Part shown: piece by piece, positions 18,991 to 28,239 of the stretch
How the letters are laid out: each line of letters starts with the position of its first letter
Position numbering within the stretch: the stretch's first letter is position 1
DNA from: Bacteroides eggerthii
GTDB taxonomy: Bacteria > Bacteroidota > Bacteroidia > Bacteroidales > Bacteroidaceae
DNA length: 64,000 bases
Assembly (NCBI RefSeq): GCF_025146565.1
Contig: NZ_CP102258.1
Location: 3,628,001-3,692,000 of the forward strand
Reading direction: 5' to 3'
The notes under the pieces: model-generated
The model's input: the letters and a program-made list of their open reading frames with translations, nothing else
What the model was told of the DNA's origin: nothing
The model's database searches: none
Translations under genes and position numbers: made by a program

Positions 18991-19037
18991 AAAAAGAAGA
19001 AAAGAGGCTACAACGAAGATTTACCCATTGTAGCCTC
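18991..19037 (-). terminator. Terminator-like hairpin between susE/F-like and GH13 genes
   Basis: GAGGCTACAA (19004-19013) pairs perfectly with TTGTAGCCTC (19028-19037). Read on the minus strand, the stem is followed by a T-rich tract, TTTTCTTCTTTTT. It lies 22 bp after the susE/F-like stop and 32 bp before the GH13 start. Confidence 0.65.
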
Positions 19038-19059
19038 ACTTTCTTTTTATTTTTAAGGC

Positions 19060-20529
19060 CTATTGTATACTACCGGTATTCGTTCTAAAATCAAGACTAA
19101 CCGTTTTACCGATTGTTACAGGAACACGAGGTTCCTGATCACCACCCTTGCCACGATATTCAATTTTATCATCTCTTACCACCAGCTCAGACTGCCACCA
19201 ATCAACGCCTTGTACTCCTGTGGCTACATAAATACGTAAGTCACCGTCTCCGGCTGTTACGGCCTCATAAGTAGCGCCATCTGCCGCTAAAGCGAAAGCA
19301 ACTTCTAAATCATTTGGTCTACCCGCGCCAGCATCTGCCCATCCACCGGCACAAGCACCTCTTAAGAAGAGTTTCGGCTCAGCAAGAATAACTTTTCTGT
19401 TTACAGATTTCTTGTCTGCAGAAAGAGTACAAGATACAATTACCAAATAATATCCTGTATCAGCAACTTTTAAATTAGAACCACCGGCCGGATATTCACC
19501 ATAACCTTTAGGATCCTCATTTTCAGCTCCGAAGTTATCACCGGTACTCCAACTCTTTTCATTATTGAATTTCATTCCGTTACCTGCCTGCAAATAATAG
19601 ATGCCCCAGAACATTCCGTCATGACTATGAACAGGTATCATCTCAGGAGCTGTACTCCAATCCTGCGGCCATCCCCAAGCATCACCATTTACAAACATTT
19701 TTTCGGGCAATGTAGCAGATGATGTATCTTCAGCTGTACAAACAGCTTTTGCAGAGAAGCGACCGGTACGCAAATCCAGTTTTAAGGTTACGGTATAAAC
19801 GCCAGCTTTACCCACCTGAAAGTTTGCTCCACCACCTTTACACTCACTAAAAGCTTCGGATATCGCAGATGCATTATCACCATTATATCCCATATTAGTG
19901 TGAAGTTTAACCTTACCTCCTTGATAAGGGAATTCAAGCCCCCAATCACCTGAATAACGGAACTTCATTTCTTTCTTATCTAAAATTACATCACTAATGG
20001 AATATTCAACCGCAGCCTGAGTTTCGTTATAACTTGCCTGCATGGCAGTTTCACCATTCCATTGCAAAGGAGTAGCATCACCAATAATACCGAACTTAGC
20101 AGGTATAATCGTCAATTGATTATCAGTTTTATTCATAGCCACATAGTACAAACCATCCTCCACTACAGTGAAAGGTGTACCACCAGCTGCTAAAGTTACA
20201 GTTTCAGCAGGAGTAGAAGCTACTACATCGCCCTTACCGTAATTAACCTCATTACCTTCCTCATCTACATTCAGAATAGTAAAACTTCCGCTTGACTTCA
20301 ACCAAGTGTAAATCCCCACTACATTTGTACCTTCCGGAGCTCCATCCAACGGTGCAGCCACCAGTTGGGACGATGTAGCCGTAGCACTATAAATCGTAGC
20401 ATCACCAGTGATATAAGCTCCCGGTTGAGCATCAGTAATGATTCTCCAGTTATCATTGCCTTCTTCACAACTTGTTCCCACCACCAGCAGCAATAGGAGC
20501 GTTGTCATATATTGGAATATTTTTTTCAT
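19060..20529 (-). CDS. SusE/SusF-like starch-binding outer-membrane lipoprotein
   Basis: 489 residues from the ATG at 20529; a second ATG at 20541 is in frame, but GGAAAG just before 20529 and the signal peptide favour the inner start. The lipobox ends VVGTSC/EE. An N-terminal beta domain is followed by tandem carbohydrate-binding modules of the SusE/F type, visible as repeating Trp-rich strands (FRYSGDWGLEF, MFVNGDAWGWPQDWS, LFLRGACAGGWADAG). The length is nearer SusF (~485) than SusE. It holds starch chains at the surface and has no catalytic residues. It lies between susD and the GH13 gene. Confidence 0.9.
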   Translation of the reverse strand: MKKIFQYMTTLLLLLVVGTSCEEGNDNWRIITDAQPGAYITGDATIYSATATSSQLVAAPLDGAPEGTNVVGIYTWLKSSGSFTILNVDEEGNEVNYGKGDVVASTPAETVTLAAGGTPFTVVEDGLYYVAMNKTDNQLTIIPAKFGIIGDATPLQWNGETAMQASYNETQAAVEYSISDVILDKKEMKFRYSGDWGLEFPYQGGKVKLHTNMGYNGDNASAISEAFSECKGGGANFQVGKAGVYTVTLKLDLRTGRFSAKAVCTAEDTSSATLPEKMFVNGDAWGWPQDWSTAPEMIPVHSHDGMFWGIYYLQAGNGMKFNNEKSWSTGDNFGAENEDPKGYGEYPAGGSNLKVADTGYYLVIVSCTLSADKKSVNRKVILAEPKLFLRGACAGGWADAGAGRPNDLEVAFALAADGATYEAVTAGDGDLRIYVATGVQGVDWWQSELVVRDDKIEYRGKGGDQEPRVPVTIGKTVSLDFRTNTGSIQ

Positions 20530-20555
20530 ATTACTTTCCATTAAATCATTAATTA

Positions 20556-22187
20556 TTAATAACCGTAATTTTGAGTCAGTTTGCCATTCAGGCTCAATAC
20601 ATCTTCATGAATCGGGAATACAGTAGTATAACCAGTATCTTCTTTCGGTAACTGAGGCCTATCAGTATATGCGCGGGTAAACTTACCGAAACGAACTAAA
20701 TCCTGACGACGAAGGCCTTCCCATGCAAATTCTCTCAGACGCTCTTCTAACAAAGTTTCAAGAGTAGCCGTCACATCCAAAGTAGCACCGGCGCGCTCCC
20801 GAACTTCTGTCAGTTCAGCATCTCCATTACCACCATTACGCACTTTAGCTTCACTCTTCATTAAAAGTACATCAGCATATCGGAATAGGACAATATCATT
20901 ACTTTGAAGTTTACCATCATTAGTAGCAGAAGCATCCAATTCATATTTTTTCATACGTGCGCCAGCTGTCTTCTCTGAGGCTTTGCCAGACAAATCCAAA
21001 GTAATTTCAGAAGGTACATATTCCAAATCAGTTCCATCATCAAGTTTTATAGTCCCATTAGGTCCCTCTACTTTTCCTGCATAATAAGTCAGTTCAAAAC
21101 GCGGATCTTGAGAACTTGTACCATAACCAAAGGCATCAAGAGCTTCTTTAGTTGCGGACGAACCATTCCATCCACCTTGGCCATAAGCATTACCATGATT
21201 ATAGTGACGAGAACGAATCAAATTATAAAATTCATTCTTATAAAGATTTGCATCCATCGGAATAGTAAAGATATTCTCTACAGACGATTCATTCTTAAGT
21301 GAGAAGTTAGATTCGAATTTAGGTTCCAACTTGTATCCCAGGCCCGCAATCTTATCACAATACGCGATTGTTGCCTCCCAAGCATTCATTTCAGTACCGT
21401 CTACTGTAAATTTGATATTCTTTCCATCCAGTTTAGTACCGTCCGTCCAATTGTCATCCGCATATACTTCTGCATTAAGCGCTAACTTTGCCAACAGAAA
21501 ATACGCAACAGGTTTTGTTATTCTACCATAATATTCACCGGTCAAATTACTATGCGCATCGCTTAAGTCTTCAACCGATTCCTCCAATTCGGTTCTTACA
21601 AAATTAAAGACAGCGGAACGTTCAGATTGTACTACATCTTCCATTGCTACTGAAGAAGAAGTAACCAGTGGAACACGAGCAAACATATCCAATAAATAAT
21701 AATAGTACATTGCCCGGAATGCCCGTACTTCCGAAATGTATTTGGGAACTGAAATATTCTCCGGATTGTTCTCCAAGATTTCTTTTAATTTATCCAATGA
21801 TTGATTGGTTTGTGCAATCACTTTATAAAGATAATCCCAACTGCCTTTTACCAAATCATTCTTCGTACCCCAATTATGAAGGAACAGATTTTGCCACAAG
21901 CCACCATCATACCAGTCACCACCGCGCGTGGGAAGCATAGCTTCATCAGTTGTGAAAGTATTCAAGTCATAAAGTCCACGGTCAGTACCCTGCAATCCTG
22001 CCCCGCCACCGTTAGCACCAACTTGCGTATAAAGGGAAGCCACCGTATTCAAGTACAATAAGGTAGAATTCTGGTAAGCCTGTTCTTCTGTAATTTGGTC
22101 TTTCGGATTTTCCGACAAGAAAGATTCACAAGAAGATAAGCCGAGTGTTGCTGTTATCAACAAACTATATAATATTCTTCTTTTCAT
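20556..22187 (-). CDS. susD: SusD-like starch-binding lipoprotein
   Basis: 543 residues from MKRRIL (ATG at 22187; an in-frame ATG 9 bp upstream is possible). The lipobox is LGLSSC/ESF. The SusD fold shows as four TPR-like helix pairs (RAFRAMYYYYLLDMFARVPLV) and the C-terminal RADVLLMKSEAKVRNGG...LREFAWEGLRRQDLVRFGKF, which is diagnostic of the RagB/SusD family. It caps the SusC barrel as a lid and binds the glycan. It is distant in sequence from SusD of B. thetaiotaomicron, so it is a starch-locus homologue by context. It follows susC by 13 bp. Confidence 0.94.
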   Translation of the reverse strand: MKRRILYSLLITATLGLSSCESFLSENPKDQITEEQAYQNSTLLYLNTVASLYTQVGANGGGAGLQGTDRGLYDLNTFTTDEAMLPTRGGDWYDGGLWQNLFLHNWGTKNDLVKGSWDYLYKVIAQTNQSLDKLKEILENNPENISVPKYISEVRAFRAMYYYYLLDMFARVPLVTSSSVAMEDVVQSERSAVFNFVRTELEESVEDLSDAHSNLTGEYYGRITKPVAYFLLAKLALNAEVYADDNWTDGTKLDGKNIKFTVDGTEMNAWEATIAYCDKIAGLGYKLEPKFESNFSLKNESSVENIFTIPMDANLYKNEFYNLIRSRHYNHGNAYGQGGWNGSSATKEALDAFGYGTSSQDPRFELTYYAGKVEGPNGTIKLDDGTDLEYVPSEITLDLSGKASEKTAGARMKKYELDASATNDGKLQSNDIVLFRYADVLLMKSEAKVRNGGNGDAELTEVRERAGATLDVTATLETLLEERLREFAWEGLRRQDLVRFGKFTRAYTDRPQLPKEDTGYTTVFPIHEDVLSLNGKLTQNYGY

Positions 22188-22200
22188 AATATGCATCTAA

Positions 22201-25167
22201 TTAAAAGTTAACACTAAGTCCCAATGAATAAGTACGTGACAAAGGATAGAAACGCTTGTCATCAATACCAAGGTCACTTCCTACCGTTGTACTGTTTATC
22301 ATCGGAGAAAGCCCTGAGTATCCTGTAATCGTAGCCAAATTATTTACAGAGAAAGTAACACGTAAAGACTTGATAGCTTTCAGATTTTTTGTATTCAAGT
22401 TCCAACCCAATGTAACATAGTCGAAATGCAAGTAATCACCTTTCTCCAACCAATAATCGGTTACGGTTTGGTCTTTGATGTTTTTCTGAGGAGCTTCAGC
22501 CAAAACATTATAAGTCGGGAACTGACTCATATTCATATAAGACAAAGAAGTACCATTATAAATCTTATGTCCAAAAGCTCCATTCATTTGTACCTGAATA
22601 TCAAATTGCTTGTAACGGAATCCGATATTTGCACCCAATAAAGCTTTTGGCATAGCCTGACCTGCAATATAACGATCCTTTCCGTCAGCCAAATCAACAC
22701 CTTCCACACCATCAATATCTTGAACATGATAAGTATAATCACCAAAGCCATTATCAACCAATCCATCGCATTTAGGCAAATAGAATACGCCTACCGGCTG
22801 TCCAACCATTTGATAAATAATTTGATTATACCCACCAATAAATCCGGCACCATTCATGCCACCTAAGTTCATGTATTCCTTAGCTGTCATGGATTCCCCC
22901 ATATACGTTCCGTTCAAAGAGAGCAACTTATTCTTTTGAAATGCAACATTAGCACTGATATTCAGCTCCATATCTTTTGTTTTCAATGGAGTACCGCTAA
23001 TTGCAATTTCAAAACCAGTATTACGCATTGCACCAAGATTAGCAAGCAAAGTAGGATAAGTAAAAGGTGGAACCTTTACATCATAATTATACAACAAATC
23101 TGTTGTTTTTGAATTATAGTAGTCTAAAGTTAAACTCAATCGTTCATCGAACATTCCAAAGTCCAAACCTACATCAAAAGTTTTCTTCACTTCCCACTTC
23201 AAATCAGGATTGTAATTGCGAGTAACTCCCATTGTTACTACGGGAAGTCCATTTACTGTTGTCGTACCATTAGGACTCATCAATGGCAATGAATTATAAG
23301 AGCTAATAGCATCTTGATTACCGGCAAGACCATAACCTACTCTCAATTTCAAATTACTAATCATATCAACATCTTTCAAGAACGCTTCTTCTTTAAGAAC
23401 CCATGCAAGAGATGCTGATGGGAAAAATGCCCATTTATTGTTCTCTCCTACTTTAGAAGAACCATCTGTACGGGCATTCACTGTAACAATATACTTATCT
23501 GCGTATGAATAGTTGACACGTGCCATGAAAGAAGCCAAACTCGGGTTATTATAATAAGATGTATTATCTCCCCACTTCAATACAGCACCAGCCTGCAAAT
23601 TATTATATAAAAAGTCGTCTGTACTGAAACCATGTACCGTAGTTCCAAAGCCTGTATTAGTCACCCGTTGAACTTCCGCCAGACCTAAAGCGTTGATATA
23701 GTGTTTTCCAAAACCTTTTTTATAAGTTAACATCAAGTTAGCCAACATCGACTGAGATTTATTATCTCCACGATATGCCTCTCCACGATTGCTCAGACCG
23801 GCCTTTATAGAAGAAGGAATATATTTTTTATTCTCTTTTACATTATAAGTATATGAACCGAATGCACTTAGTTTCAAATCATTATTAATGCTCCATGTAA
23901 TACGGGCATTTGTATTTATAAAAGCATTTGTTTCACGATCATCAATGTCCAAACGGCCTAATGGGTTTTGTACCTCGTTAGCATTGGCATTTTCATCCCA
24001 CATACCTGTTTCCGGGTTTTTAAAATTAGGAAAGGTAGGATTATAAGAAGCAGCAGAATAGAATGTTTTCTGATAGTCATTCACATATCTGTTTTCTTTC
24101 AACGAACCGAACATTCCAAATTCCAACTTCAACTTATTATTGAACATATTCTGCATAGCATCAATCTTAGCGGTATAATTACGCATTGTATTATTTTTTA
24201 TAATACCTTTTTGATCTATAACACCGATAGAAGCACGATAGTTTGAATCATCATTACCATTAGAGAATGACAAGCGGTGATTTTGAGTATAACCAGTCTG
24301 CTGCATTTCTTTAATAAAGTCTGTATTATGTCCCTTATCCAATATATCAACTCCTAACCTCTGTGCGGCAGCTCTATACTGGTTAGCATCCAGCATTTCC
24401 AGATTCTTATAAACCGTTTCAATACCGAAACTACCATCATAACTTAAGCTCTTAACACCATTCTTACCTTTAATAGTGGTAACAACAATAACACCGGAAG
24501 CACCACGAGAACCATATTGAGCTGTTTCAGAGGCATCTTTCAGCACTGTAAAATTCTCAATATCAGCAGGAGAAATAGCATTCAGCATATTCAAATCGCC
24601 AAATACACCATCAATAATAACCAACGGGTCGTTACCACCAGTCAAAGAAGTAGTACCACGCACACGAATAGCCGGAGCAGCAGTAGGGTCACCACCGGTT
24701 TTCTGAATATTCACACCGGCAACTTTACCTTTAATAGCAGATAACGGATTAACGACAACGCCGGCATTCATTTCTTCACGTCCCACTTTCTGAACTGCAC
24801 CGGATATTGTCCGTTGACTTCCTGTGGCATAACCAATCACAACAACATCATCAAGAAGTTGAGCATCTTCTTTCAAAACAACATTAAGTACGGATGCCGC
24901 TTTTACTTCTGCAGGAAGATAGCCCACGAAAGAAACAACAAGAGTTGCACCCGCCGATGTTTGCAACTGGAAATTACCGTCTAAATCAGTAATAACTCCG
25001 TTTGTAGTACCTTTTTCCAGTACATTCGCGCCAATTACAGGTTCACCCGTAGCATCTTTCACATTTCCTTTTACAGTAATGTTCTGTGCATAAGCGCCAA
25101 CTGACAAGAATAGCCCTAACAACAAGGGAAGAATCGTTCGATAGATTCTAAGATTAACTTGCTTCAT
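22201..25167 (-). CDS. susC: SusC-like TonB-dependent transporter
   Basis: 988 residues from MKQVNLR (an earlier in-frame start at 25191 adds eight residues). Order: signal peptide (ends YAQ), N-terminal carboxypeptidase-like domain (VKGNVKDATGEPVIGANV), TonB box (DDVVVIGYAT), plug with IRVRGTTSLTGGNDPLVIIDGV and GSRGASGVIVVTT, then a 22-strand barrel ending in VNF. It imports oligosaccharides across the outer membrane using TonB energy, as the barrel under SusD. It is the first gene of the leftward alpha-glucan operon; promoter and operator candidates lie at 25287-25361. Confidence 0.96.
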   Translation of the reverse strand: MKQVNLRIYRTILPLLLGLFLSVGAYAQNITVKGNVKDATGEPVIGANVLEKGTTNGVITDLDGNFQLQTSAGATLVVSFVGYLPAEVKAASVLNVVLKEDAQLLDDVVVIGYATGSQRTISGAVQKVGREEMNAGVVVNPLSAIKGKVAGVNIQKTGGDPTAAPAIRVRGTTSLTGGNDPLVIIDGVFGDLNMLNAISPADIENFTVLKDASETAQYGSRGASGVIVVTTIKGKNGVKSLSYDGSFGIETVYKNLEMLDANQYRAAAQRLGVDILDKGHNTDFIKEMQQTGYTQNHRLSFSNGNDDSNYRASIGVIDQKGIIKNNTMRNYTAKIDAMQNMFNNKLKLEFGMFGSLKENRYVNDYQKTFYSAASYNPTFPNFKNPETGMWDENANANEVQNPLGRLDIDDRETNAFINTNARITWSINNDLKLSAFGSYTYNVKENKKYIPSSIKAGLSNRGEAYRGDNKSQSMLANLMLTYKKGFGKHYINALGLAEVQRVTNTGFGTTVHGFSTDDFLYNNLQAGAVLKWGDNTSYYNNPSLASFMARVNYSYADKYIVTVNARTDGSSKVGENNKWAFFPSASLAWVLKEEAFLKDVDMISNLKLRVGYGLAGNQDAISSYNSLPLMSPNGTTTVNGLPVVTMGVTRNYNPDLKWEVKKTFDVGLDFGMFDERLSLTLDYYNSKTTDLLYNYDVKVPPFTYPTLLANLGAMRNTGFEIAISGTPLKTKDMELNISANVAFQKNKLLSLNGTYMGESMTAKEYMNLGGMNGAGFIGGYNQIIYQMVGQPVGVFYLPKCDGLVDNGFGDYTYHVQDIDGVEGVDLADGKDRYIAGQAMPKALLGANIGFRYKQFDIQVQMNGAFGHKIYNGTSLSYMNMSQFPTYNVLAEAPQKNIKDQTVTDYWLEKGDYLHFDYVTLGWNLNTKNLKAIKSLRVTFSVNNLATITGYSGLSPMINSTTVGSDLGIDDKRFYPLSRTYSLGLSVNF

Positions 25168-25286
25168 GCATTTAAAAATTAAAGTTAACAATATTAATTA
25201 TCTACTATAACCATATATTCAAAAGAACATTTCAGTATATTAACTCTATTATACAATGTCTTTCAAATACATTTATTATACTGCAA

Positions 25287-25320
25287 CAAATGTATGCCAT
25301 ATTATCGAACAAGAGACAAA
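25287..25320 (-). promoter_or_regulatory. Probable susC operon promoter
   Basis: On the minus strand TACATTTG (25294-25287) fits the -7 consensus and TTTG (25320-25317) fits -33, with a 22-bp spacer. Transcription would start near 25280, leaving a ~110-nt leader before the susC ATG. Confidence 0.6.
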
Positions 25321-25349
25321 GATGTTATAAAAAGTACAATAAGAAGAGC

Positions 25350-25361
25350 GCAAACGATTGC
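25350..25361. promoter_or_regulatory. LacI-type operator 1
   Basis: GCAAACGATTGC is a near-palindrome with the central CG typical of LacI/GalR-family operators. It lies ~30 bp upstream of the susC -33 box, and is the exact reverse complement of operator 2. Probable target of the LacI-family protein encoded at 25668. Confidence 0.65.
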
Positions 25362-25502
25362 ATCACATTTTCGTTTCCTCACACCAAAATCAATGAACAA
25401 AATTTAGTAGTAGCTGTTATAGAGTACAAAAAACATCAACCGTACAATTTTAATAATTAGTATACATCATCACCCTAAATAAATAGAATTACAAAAGTTC
25501 CT

Positions 25503-25514
25503 GCAATCGTTTGC
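25503..25514. promoter_or_regulatory. LacI-type operator 2
   Basis: GCAATCGTTTGC, the exact reverse complement of operator 1, is centred 153 bp away on the regulator side. Paired sites at this distance could be bridged by a LacI tetramer or by two dimers with DNA bending. Confidence 0.65.
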
Positions 25515-25569
25515 ACTTATCTCTAATTCAATAACTATCAATAATGAAGCACTTTTCTTAAGATTCTAT

Positions 25570-25584
25570 TATTTTTGCAATCGC
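25570..25584 (+). promoter_or_regulatory. Probable lacI-family gene promoter with overlapping operator half-site
   Basis: TATTTTTG (25570-25577) fits the -7 consensus. Its final G begins GCAATCGC (25577-25584), which repeats the half-site of the two full operators. This arrangement would let the regulator repress its own gene. The start codon follows at 25668. Confidence 0.45.
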
Positions 25585-25667
25585 ATCAAAGAAGTTAAAA
25601 TAACAAAGCTTATTTTGGTACTGCTTTTTGTTTACATTACCTTTGGCTGAAAAACAAATCATTACTA

Positions 25668-26675
25668 ATGGATAAACCGCAAATAACCATCAAGGATATT
25701 GCCCGGGCATTAAATGTCTCTCCCTCCACTGTGTCGAGAGCGCTCAAGGATAATCCGGACATCAGCCGGGAGACACGTAACCTTGTTCATACTTACGCGC
25801 GCGAACATAATTATAAGCCCAATGTGCTTGCCGTCAACCTCCGTTCGAGCCGAAGCAACACGATTGGTGTGATTGTACCTCAACTGGTGCATCATTTTTT
25901 TTCGTGCGTATTGAGCGGCATTGAAATGGCAGCCGCCGAAGCCGGTTACAACATAATCGTGGCACAGAGTAACGAATCGTATGAACAGGAAGTGAAAATC
26001 GTCCAATCCTTTCTCGCCGCCCGCGTCTGCGGTGTCATCGCATCGCTTGCCAAGAATACGGAACAATACAATCATTATCAGGAATTGTTAGACAACAATA
26101 TTCCGGTCGTCTTCTACGACCGCATCTGTACAGGGCTGAAAACGGAGCGAGTGGTGGTAGACGACTATGCCGGATCGTTTGCCGCTGTGGAGTACATGAT
26201 TCAGACAGGATGCAAGCGCATCTTCTTTTACGGAGCCGATCCACATCTTGAAATCACCAAAAACCGACGCAACGGATATCTGGACGCCATGAAGAAATAC
26301 AAGATTCCCGTAAACGACAGCATGATCAAACTATGCGATAACCGCGAACGCGCCATTGCCATAACGCCCGATTTATTGGAAAGCGACAATCGTCCCGACG
26401 GCTTCTTTGCGATTAATGACGAAACGGCGGCAGGTATCTTGTACGCCTGCAAGCTGGTGGGGCTCAAAGTGCCGGACGAGGTCTCCATTTGCGGTTTCAC
26501 CGACGGAGCCATTGCCCAAAGCACCGACCCGAAGCTGACAACAGTGGAACAGCATGGAGAGGAAGTGGGGAAAAACGCCTTCAGCATCCTTACGGACAAG
26601 TTGGAAGGAAACGAAGAAAAAAGTACAAACAGAATTGTACGGACCAATCTGGTGGTAAGAGGAACAACGAAATAA
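25668..26675 (+). CDS. LacI/GalR-family transcriptional regulator of the alpha-glucan locus
   Basis: 335 residues. The N-terminal HTH is TIKDIARALNVSPSTVSRAL, followed by the hinge helix region KPNVLAVNLRSSRSNTIGV and a periplasmic-binding-like effector domain with GFTDGAIAQSTDPKLTTVEQ near the end. It lies between the divergent susC operon and the transporter/phosphorylase genes, so it probably senses a maltose-like sugar and controls both. This differs from the classical B. thetaiotaomicron sus locus, which uses SusR. It is followed by the transporter gene after 39 bp. Confidence 0.93.
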   Translation: MDKPQITIKDIARALNVSPSTVSRALKDNPDISRETRNLVHTYAREHNYKPNVLAVNLRSSRSNTIGVIVPQLVHHFFSCVLSGIEMAAAEAGYNIIVAQSNESYEQEVKIVQSFLAARVCGVIASLAKNTEQYNHYQELLDNNIPVVFYDRICTGLKTERVVVDDYAGSFAAVEYMIQTGCKRIFFYGADPHLEITKNRRNGYLDAMKKYKIPVNDSMIKLCDNRERAIAITPDLLESDNRPDGFFAINDETAAGILYACKLVGLKVPDEVSICGFTDGAIAQSTDPKLTTVEQHGEEVGKNAFSILTDKLEGNEEKSTNRIVRTNLVVRGTTK

Positions 26676-26714
26676 CAAGTCATTAAAAACTAATATCATA
26701 AAAACAAAAGAGCA

Positions 26715-28085
26715 ATGAAAGTAAAACCCGATTTAAGTTTCTGGAAACTGTGGAACATCAGCTTCGGTTTTTTTGGCGTGCAAATCGCATATGCTTTGCA
26801 AAGCGCAAATATCAGCCGCATTTTTTCCACATTAGGAGCTGATCCGCACAGCTTAAGTTATTTTTGGATATTACCGCCGTTGGCAGGCATCATAGTGCAA
26901 CCCATTGTCGGAGCTGCCAGCGACAAAACGTGGACACGATTCGGACGTCGTATTCCTTATTTATTCATAGGCTCGCTGGTCGCAGTGCTCGTGATGTGCC
27001 TGCTGCCCAATGCCGGCAGTTTCGGCATGGCGGTGAGTACGGCAATGATTTTCGGGCTGGTATCGCTGATGTTTTTAGACACCTCTATCAACATGGCGAT
27101 GCAACCTTTCAAAATGATGGTGGGCGATATGGTGAACGAGAAACAAAAAGGACTTGCCTATTCGATTCAAAGTTTCCTGTGCAACGCCGGCAGCCTGGTG
27201 GGCTACCTGTTTCCCTTCATATTTGCATGGGTAGGCATCAGCAATACTGCGCCGCAAGGGGTCATTCCCGATTCCGTCATCTATTCGTTCTACATCGGAG
27301 CAGCCATTCTGATATTCTGCGTTATTTACACCACAGTCAAAGTCAAAGAGATGCCGCCTGCCGAATATGCCGAATATCATGGCATTACGGAAGAGCAGGA
27401 ACACGAGAAAGTCAGTATGCTGAAACTGTTGATAAAAGCACCGAAAGCCTTTTGGACAGTGGGACTGGTACAGTTTTTCTGTTGGTTTGCCTTTATGTTT
27501 ATGTGGACATATACCAACGGCAGCATAGCTGCAAATGTTTTTGACGCTCCCACAGTAGAGCATACGGTGAATGGAGTCAGCAAAATAGTCCTCGACACCA
27601 AAAGCCTGCAATATCAGGAAGCTGCCAACTGGGTAGGCGTGCTGTTTGCCGTACAAGCTATCGGCTCCGTACTTTGGGCGGTATGTATCCCTATGTTCAA
27701 AGACCGCCGCTTTATCTATGCGCTGAGCCTCGTCTTGGGCGGTATCGGATTTATATCCACTTATTTCGTGCACAGCCAATACGTACTATTCATATCCTTC
27801 TTGCTGATAGGCTGTGCATGGGCTGCTATGCTGGCATTACCTTTCACCATTCTCACCAATGCCTTGTCCGGCGGGCACATGGGAACCTATCTGGGACTGT
27901 TCAACGGAACAATCTGCATACCGCAAATCGTAGCCGCAGCGTTGGGAGGAAGTATTTTGGCATTGTTCACGCCGAAAGGGATGCTTCCACCCGAAATAAA
28001 CATGCTGGTAATGGCGGGCGTGATGCTCATAATCGGAGCCGCCTGCGTATATCTGATAAAAGAAACCAAAGGAGAAAGGCCGTAA
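26715..28085 (+). CDS. SLC45/GPH-like sugar transporter (maltose candidate)
   Basis: 456 residues with about twelve membrane segments. The N-terminus (SFWKLWNISFGFFGVQIAYA, then GAASDKTWTRFGRRIPYLF) is characteristic of the SLC45-like branch of MFS sugar:H+ symporters. A conserved Asp in the helix region MFLDTSINMAMQPF is present. It would carry maltose or short maltodextrins across the inner membrane. Placement between the LacI regulator and the maltose phosphorylase gene supports that substrate. A strong terminator-like hairpin follows. Confidence 0.9.
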   Translation: MKVKPDLSFWKLWNISFGFFGVQIAYALQSANISRIFSTLGADPHSLSYFWILPPLAGIIVQPIVGAASDKTWTRFGRRIPYLFIGSLVAVLVMCLLPNAGSFGMAVSTAMIFGLVSLMFLDTSINMAMQPFKMMVGDMVNEKQKGLAYSIQSFLCNAGSLVGYLFPFIFAWVGISNTAPQGVIPDSVIYSFYIGAAILIFCVIYTTVKVKEMPPAEYAEYHGITEEQEHEKVSMLKLLIKAPKAFWTVGLVQFFCWFAFMFMWTYTNGSIAANVFDAPTVEHTVNGVSKIVLDTKSLQYQEAANWVGVLFAVQAIGSVLWAVCIPMFKDRRFIYALSLVLGGIGFISTYFVHSQYVLFISFLLIGCAWAAMLALPFTILTNALSGGHMGTYLGLFNGTICIPQIVAAALGGSILALFTPKGMLPPEINMLVMAGVMLIIGAACVYLIKETKGERP

Positions 28086-28110
28086 AGAGCCTCTATTCTT
28101 CCTCACCGAC

Positions 28111-28174
28111 AAACTCCCCATTCGTCACCGATGAACTCCTCGTTCCTCACCGACGAACGGGGAGTTTCTTTTTC
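28111..28174 (+). terminator. Intrinsic terminator with embedded direct repeats
   Basis: AAACTCCCCATTCGTC (28111-28126) pairs with GACGAACGGGGAGTTT (28152-28167) with one mismatch, followed by CTTTTT. The motif TCACCGAY-AACTCC-like recurs near 28103, 28125 and 28147. It probably ends part of the regulator/transporter transcript before the GH65 gene. Confidence 0.7.
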
Positions 28175-28239
28175 CGTATCTTGTTTATTTATTCTTTTAT
28201 TTGTTTATCTTTACACCGATAACACAAAAGAATACTGCC

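Noticed and set aside
26864..27779. Overlapping long frames on both strands
   Set aside because: Shadows of the SLC45-like transporter, whose membrane segments and motifs are clear.
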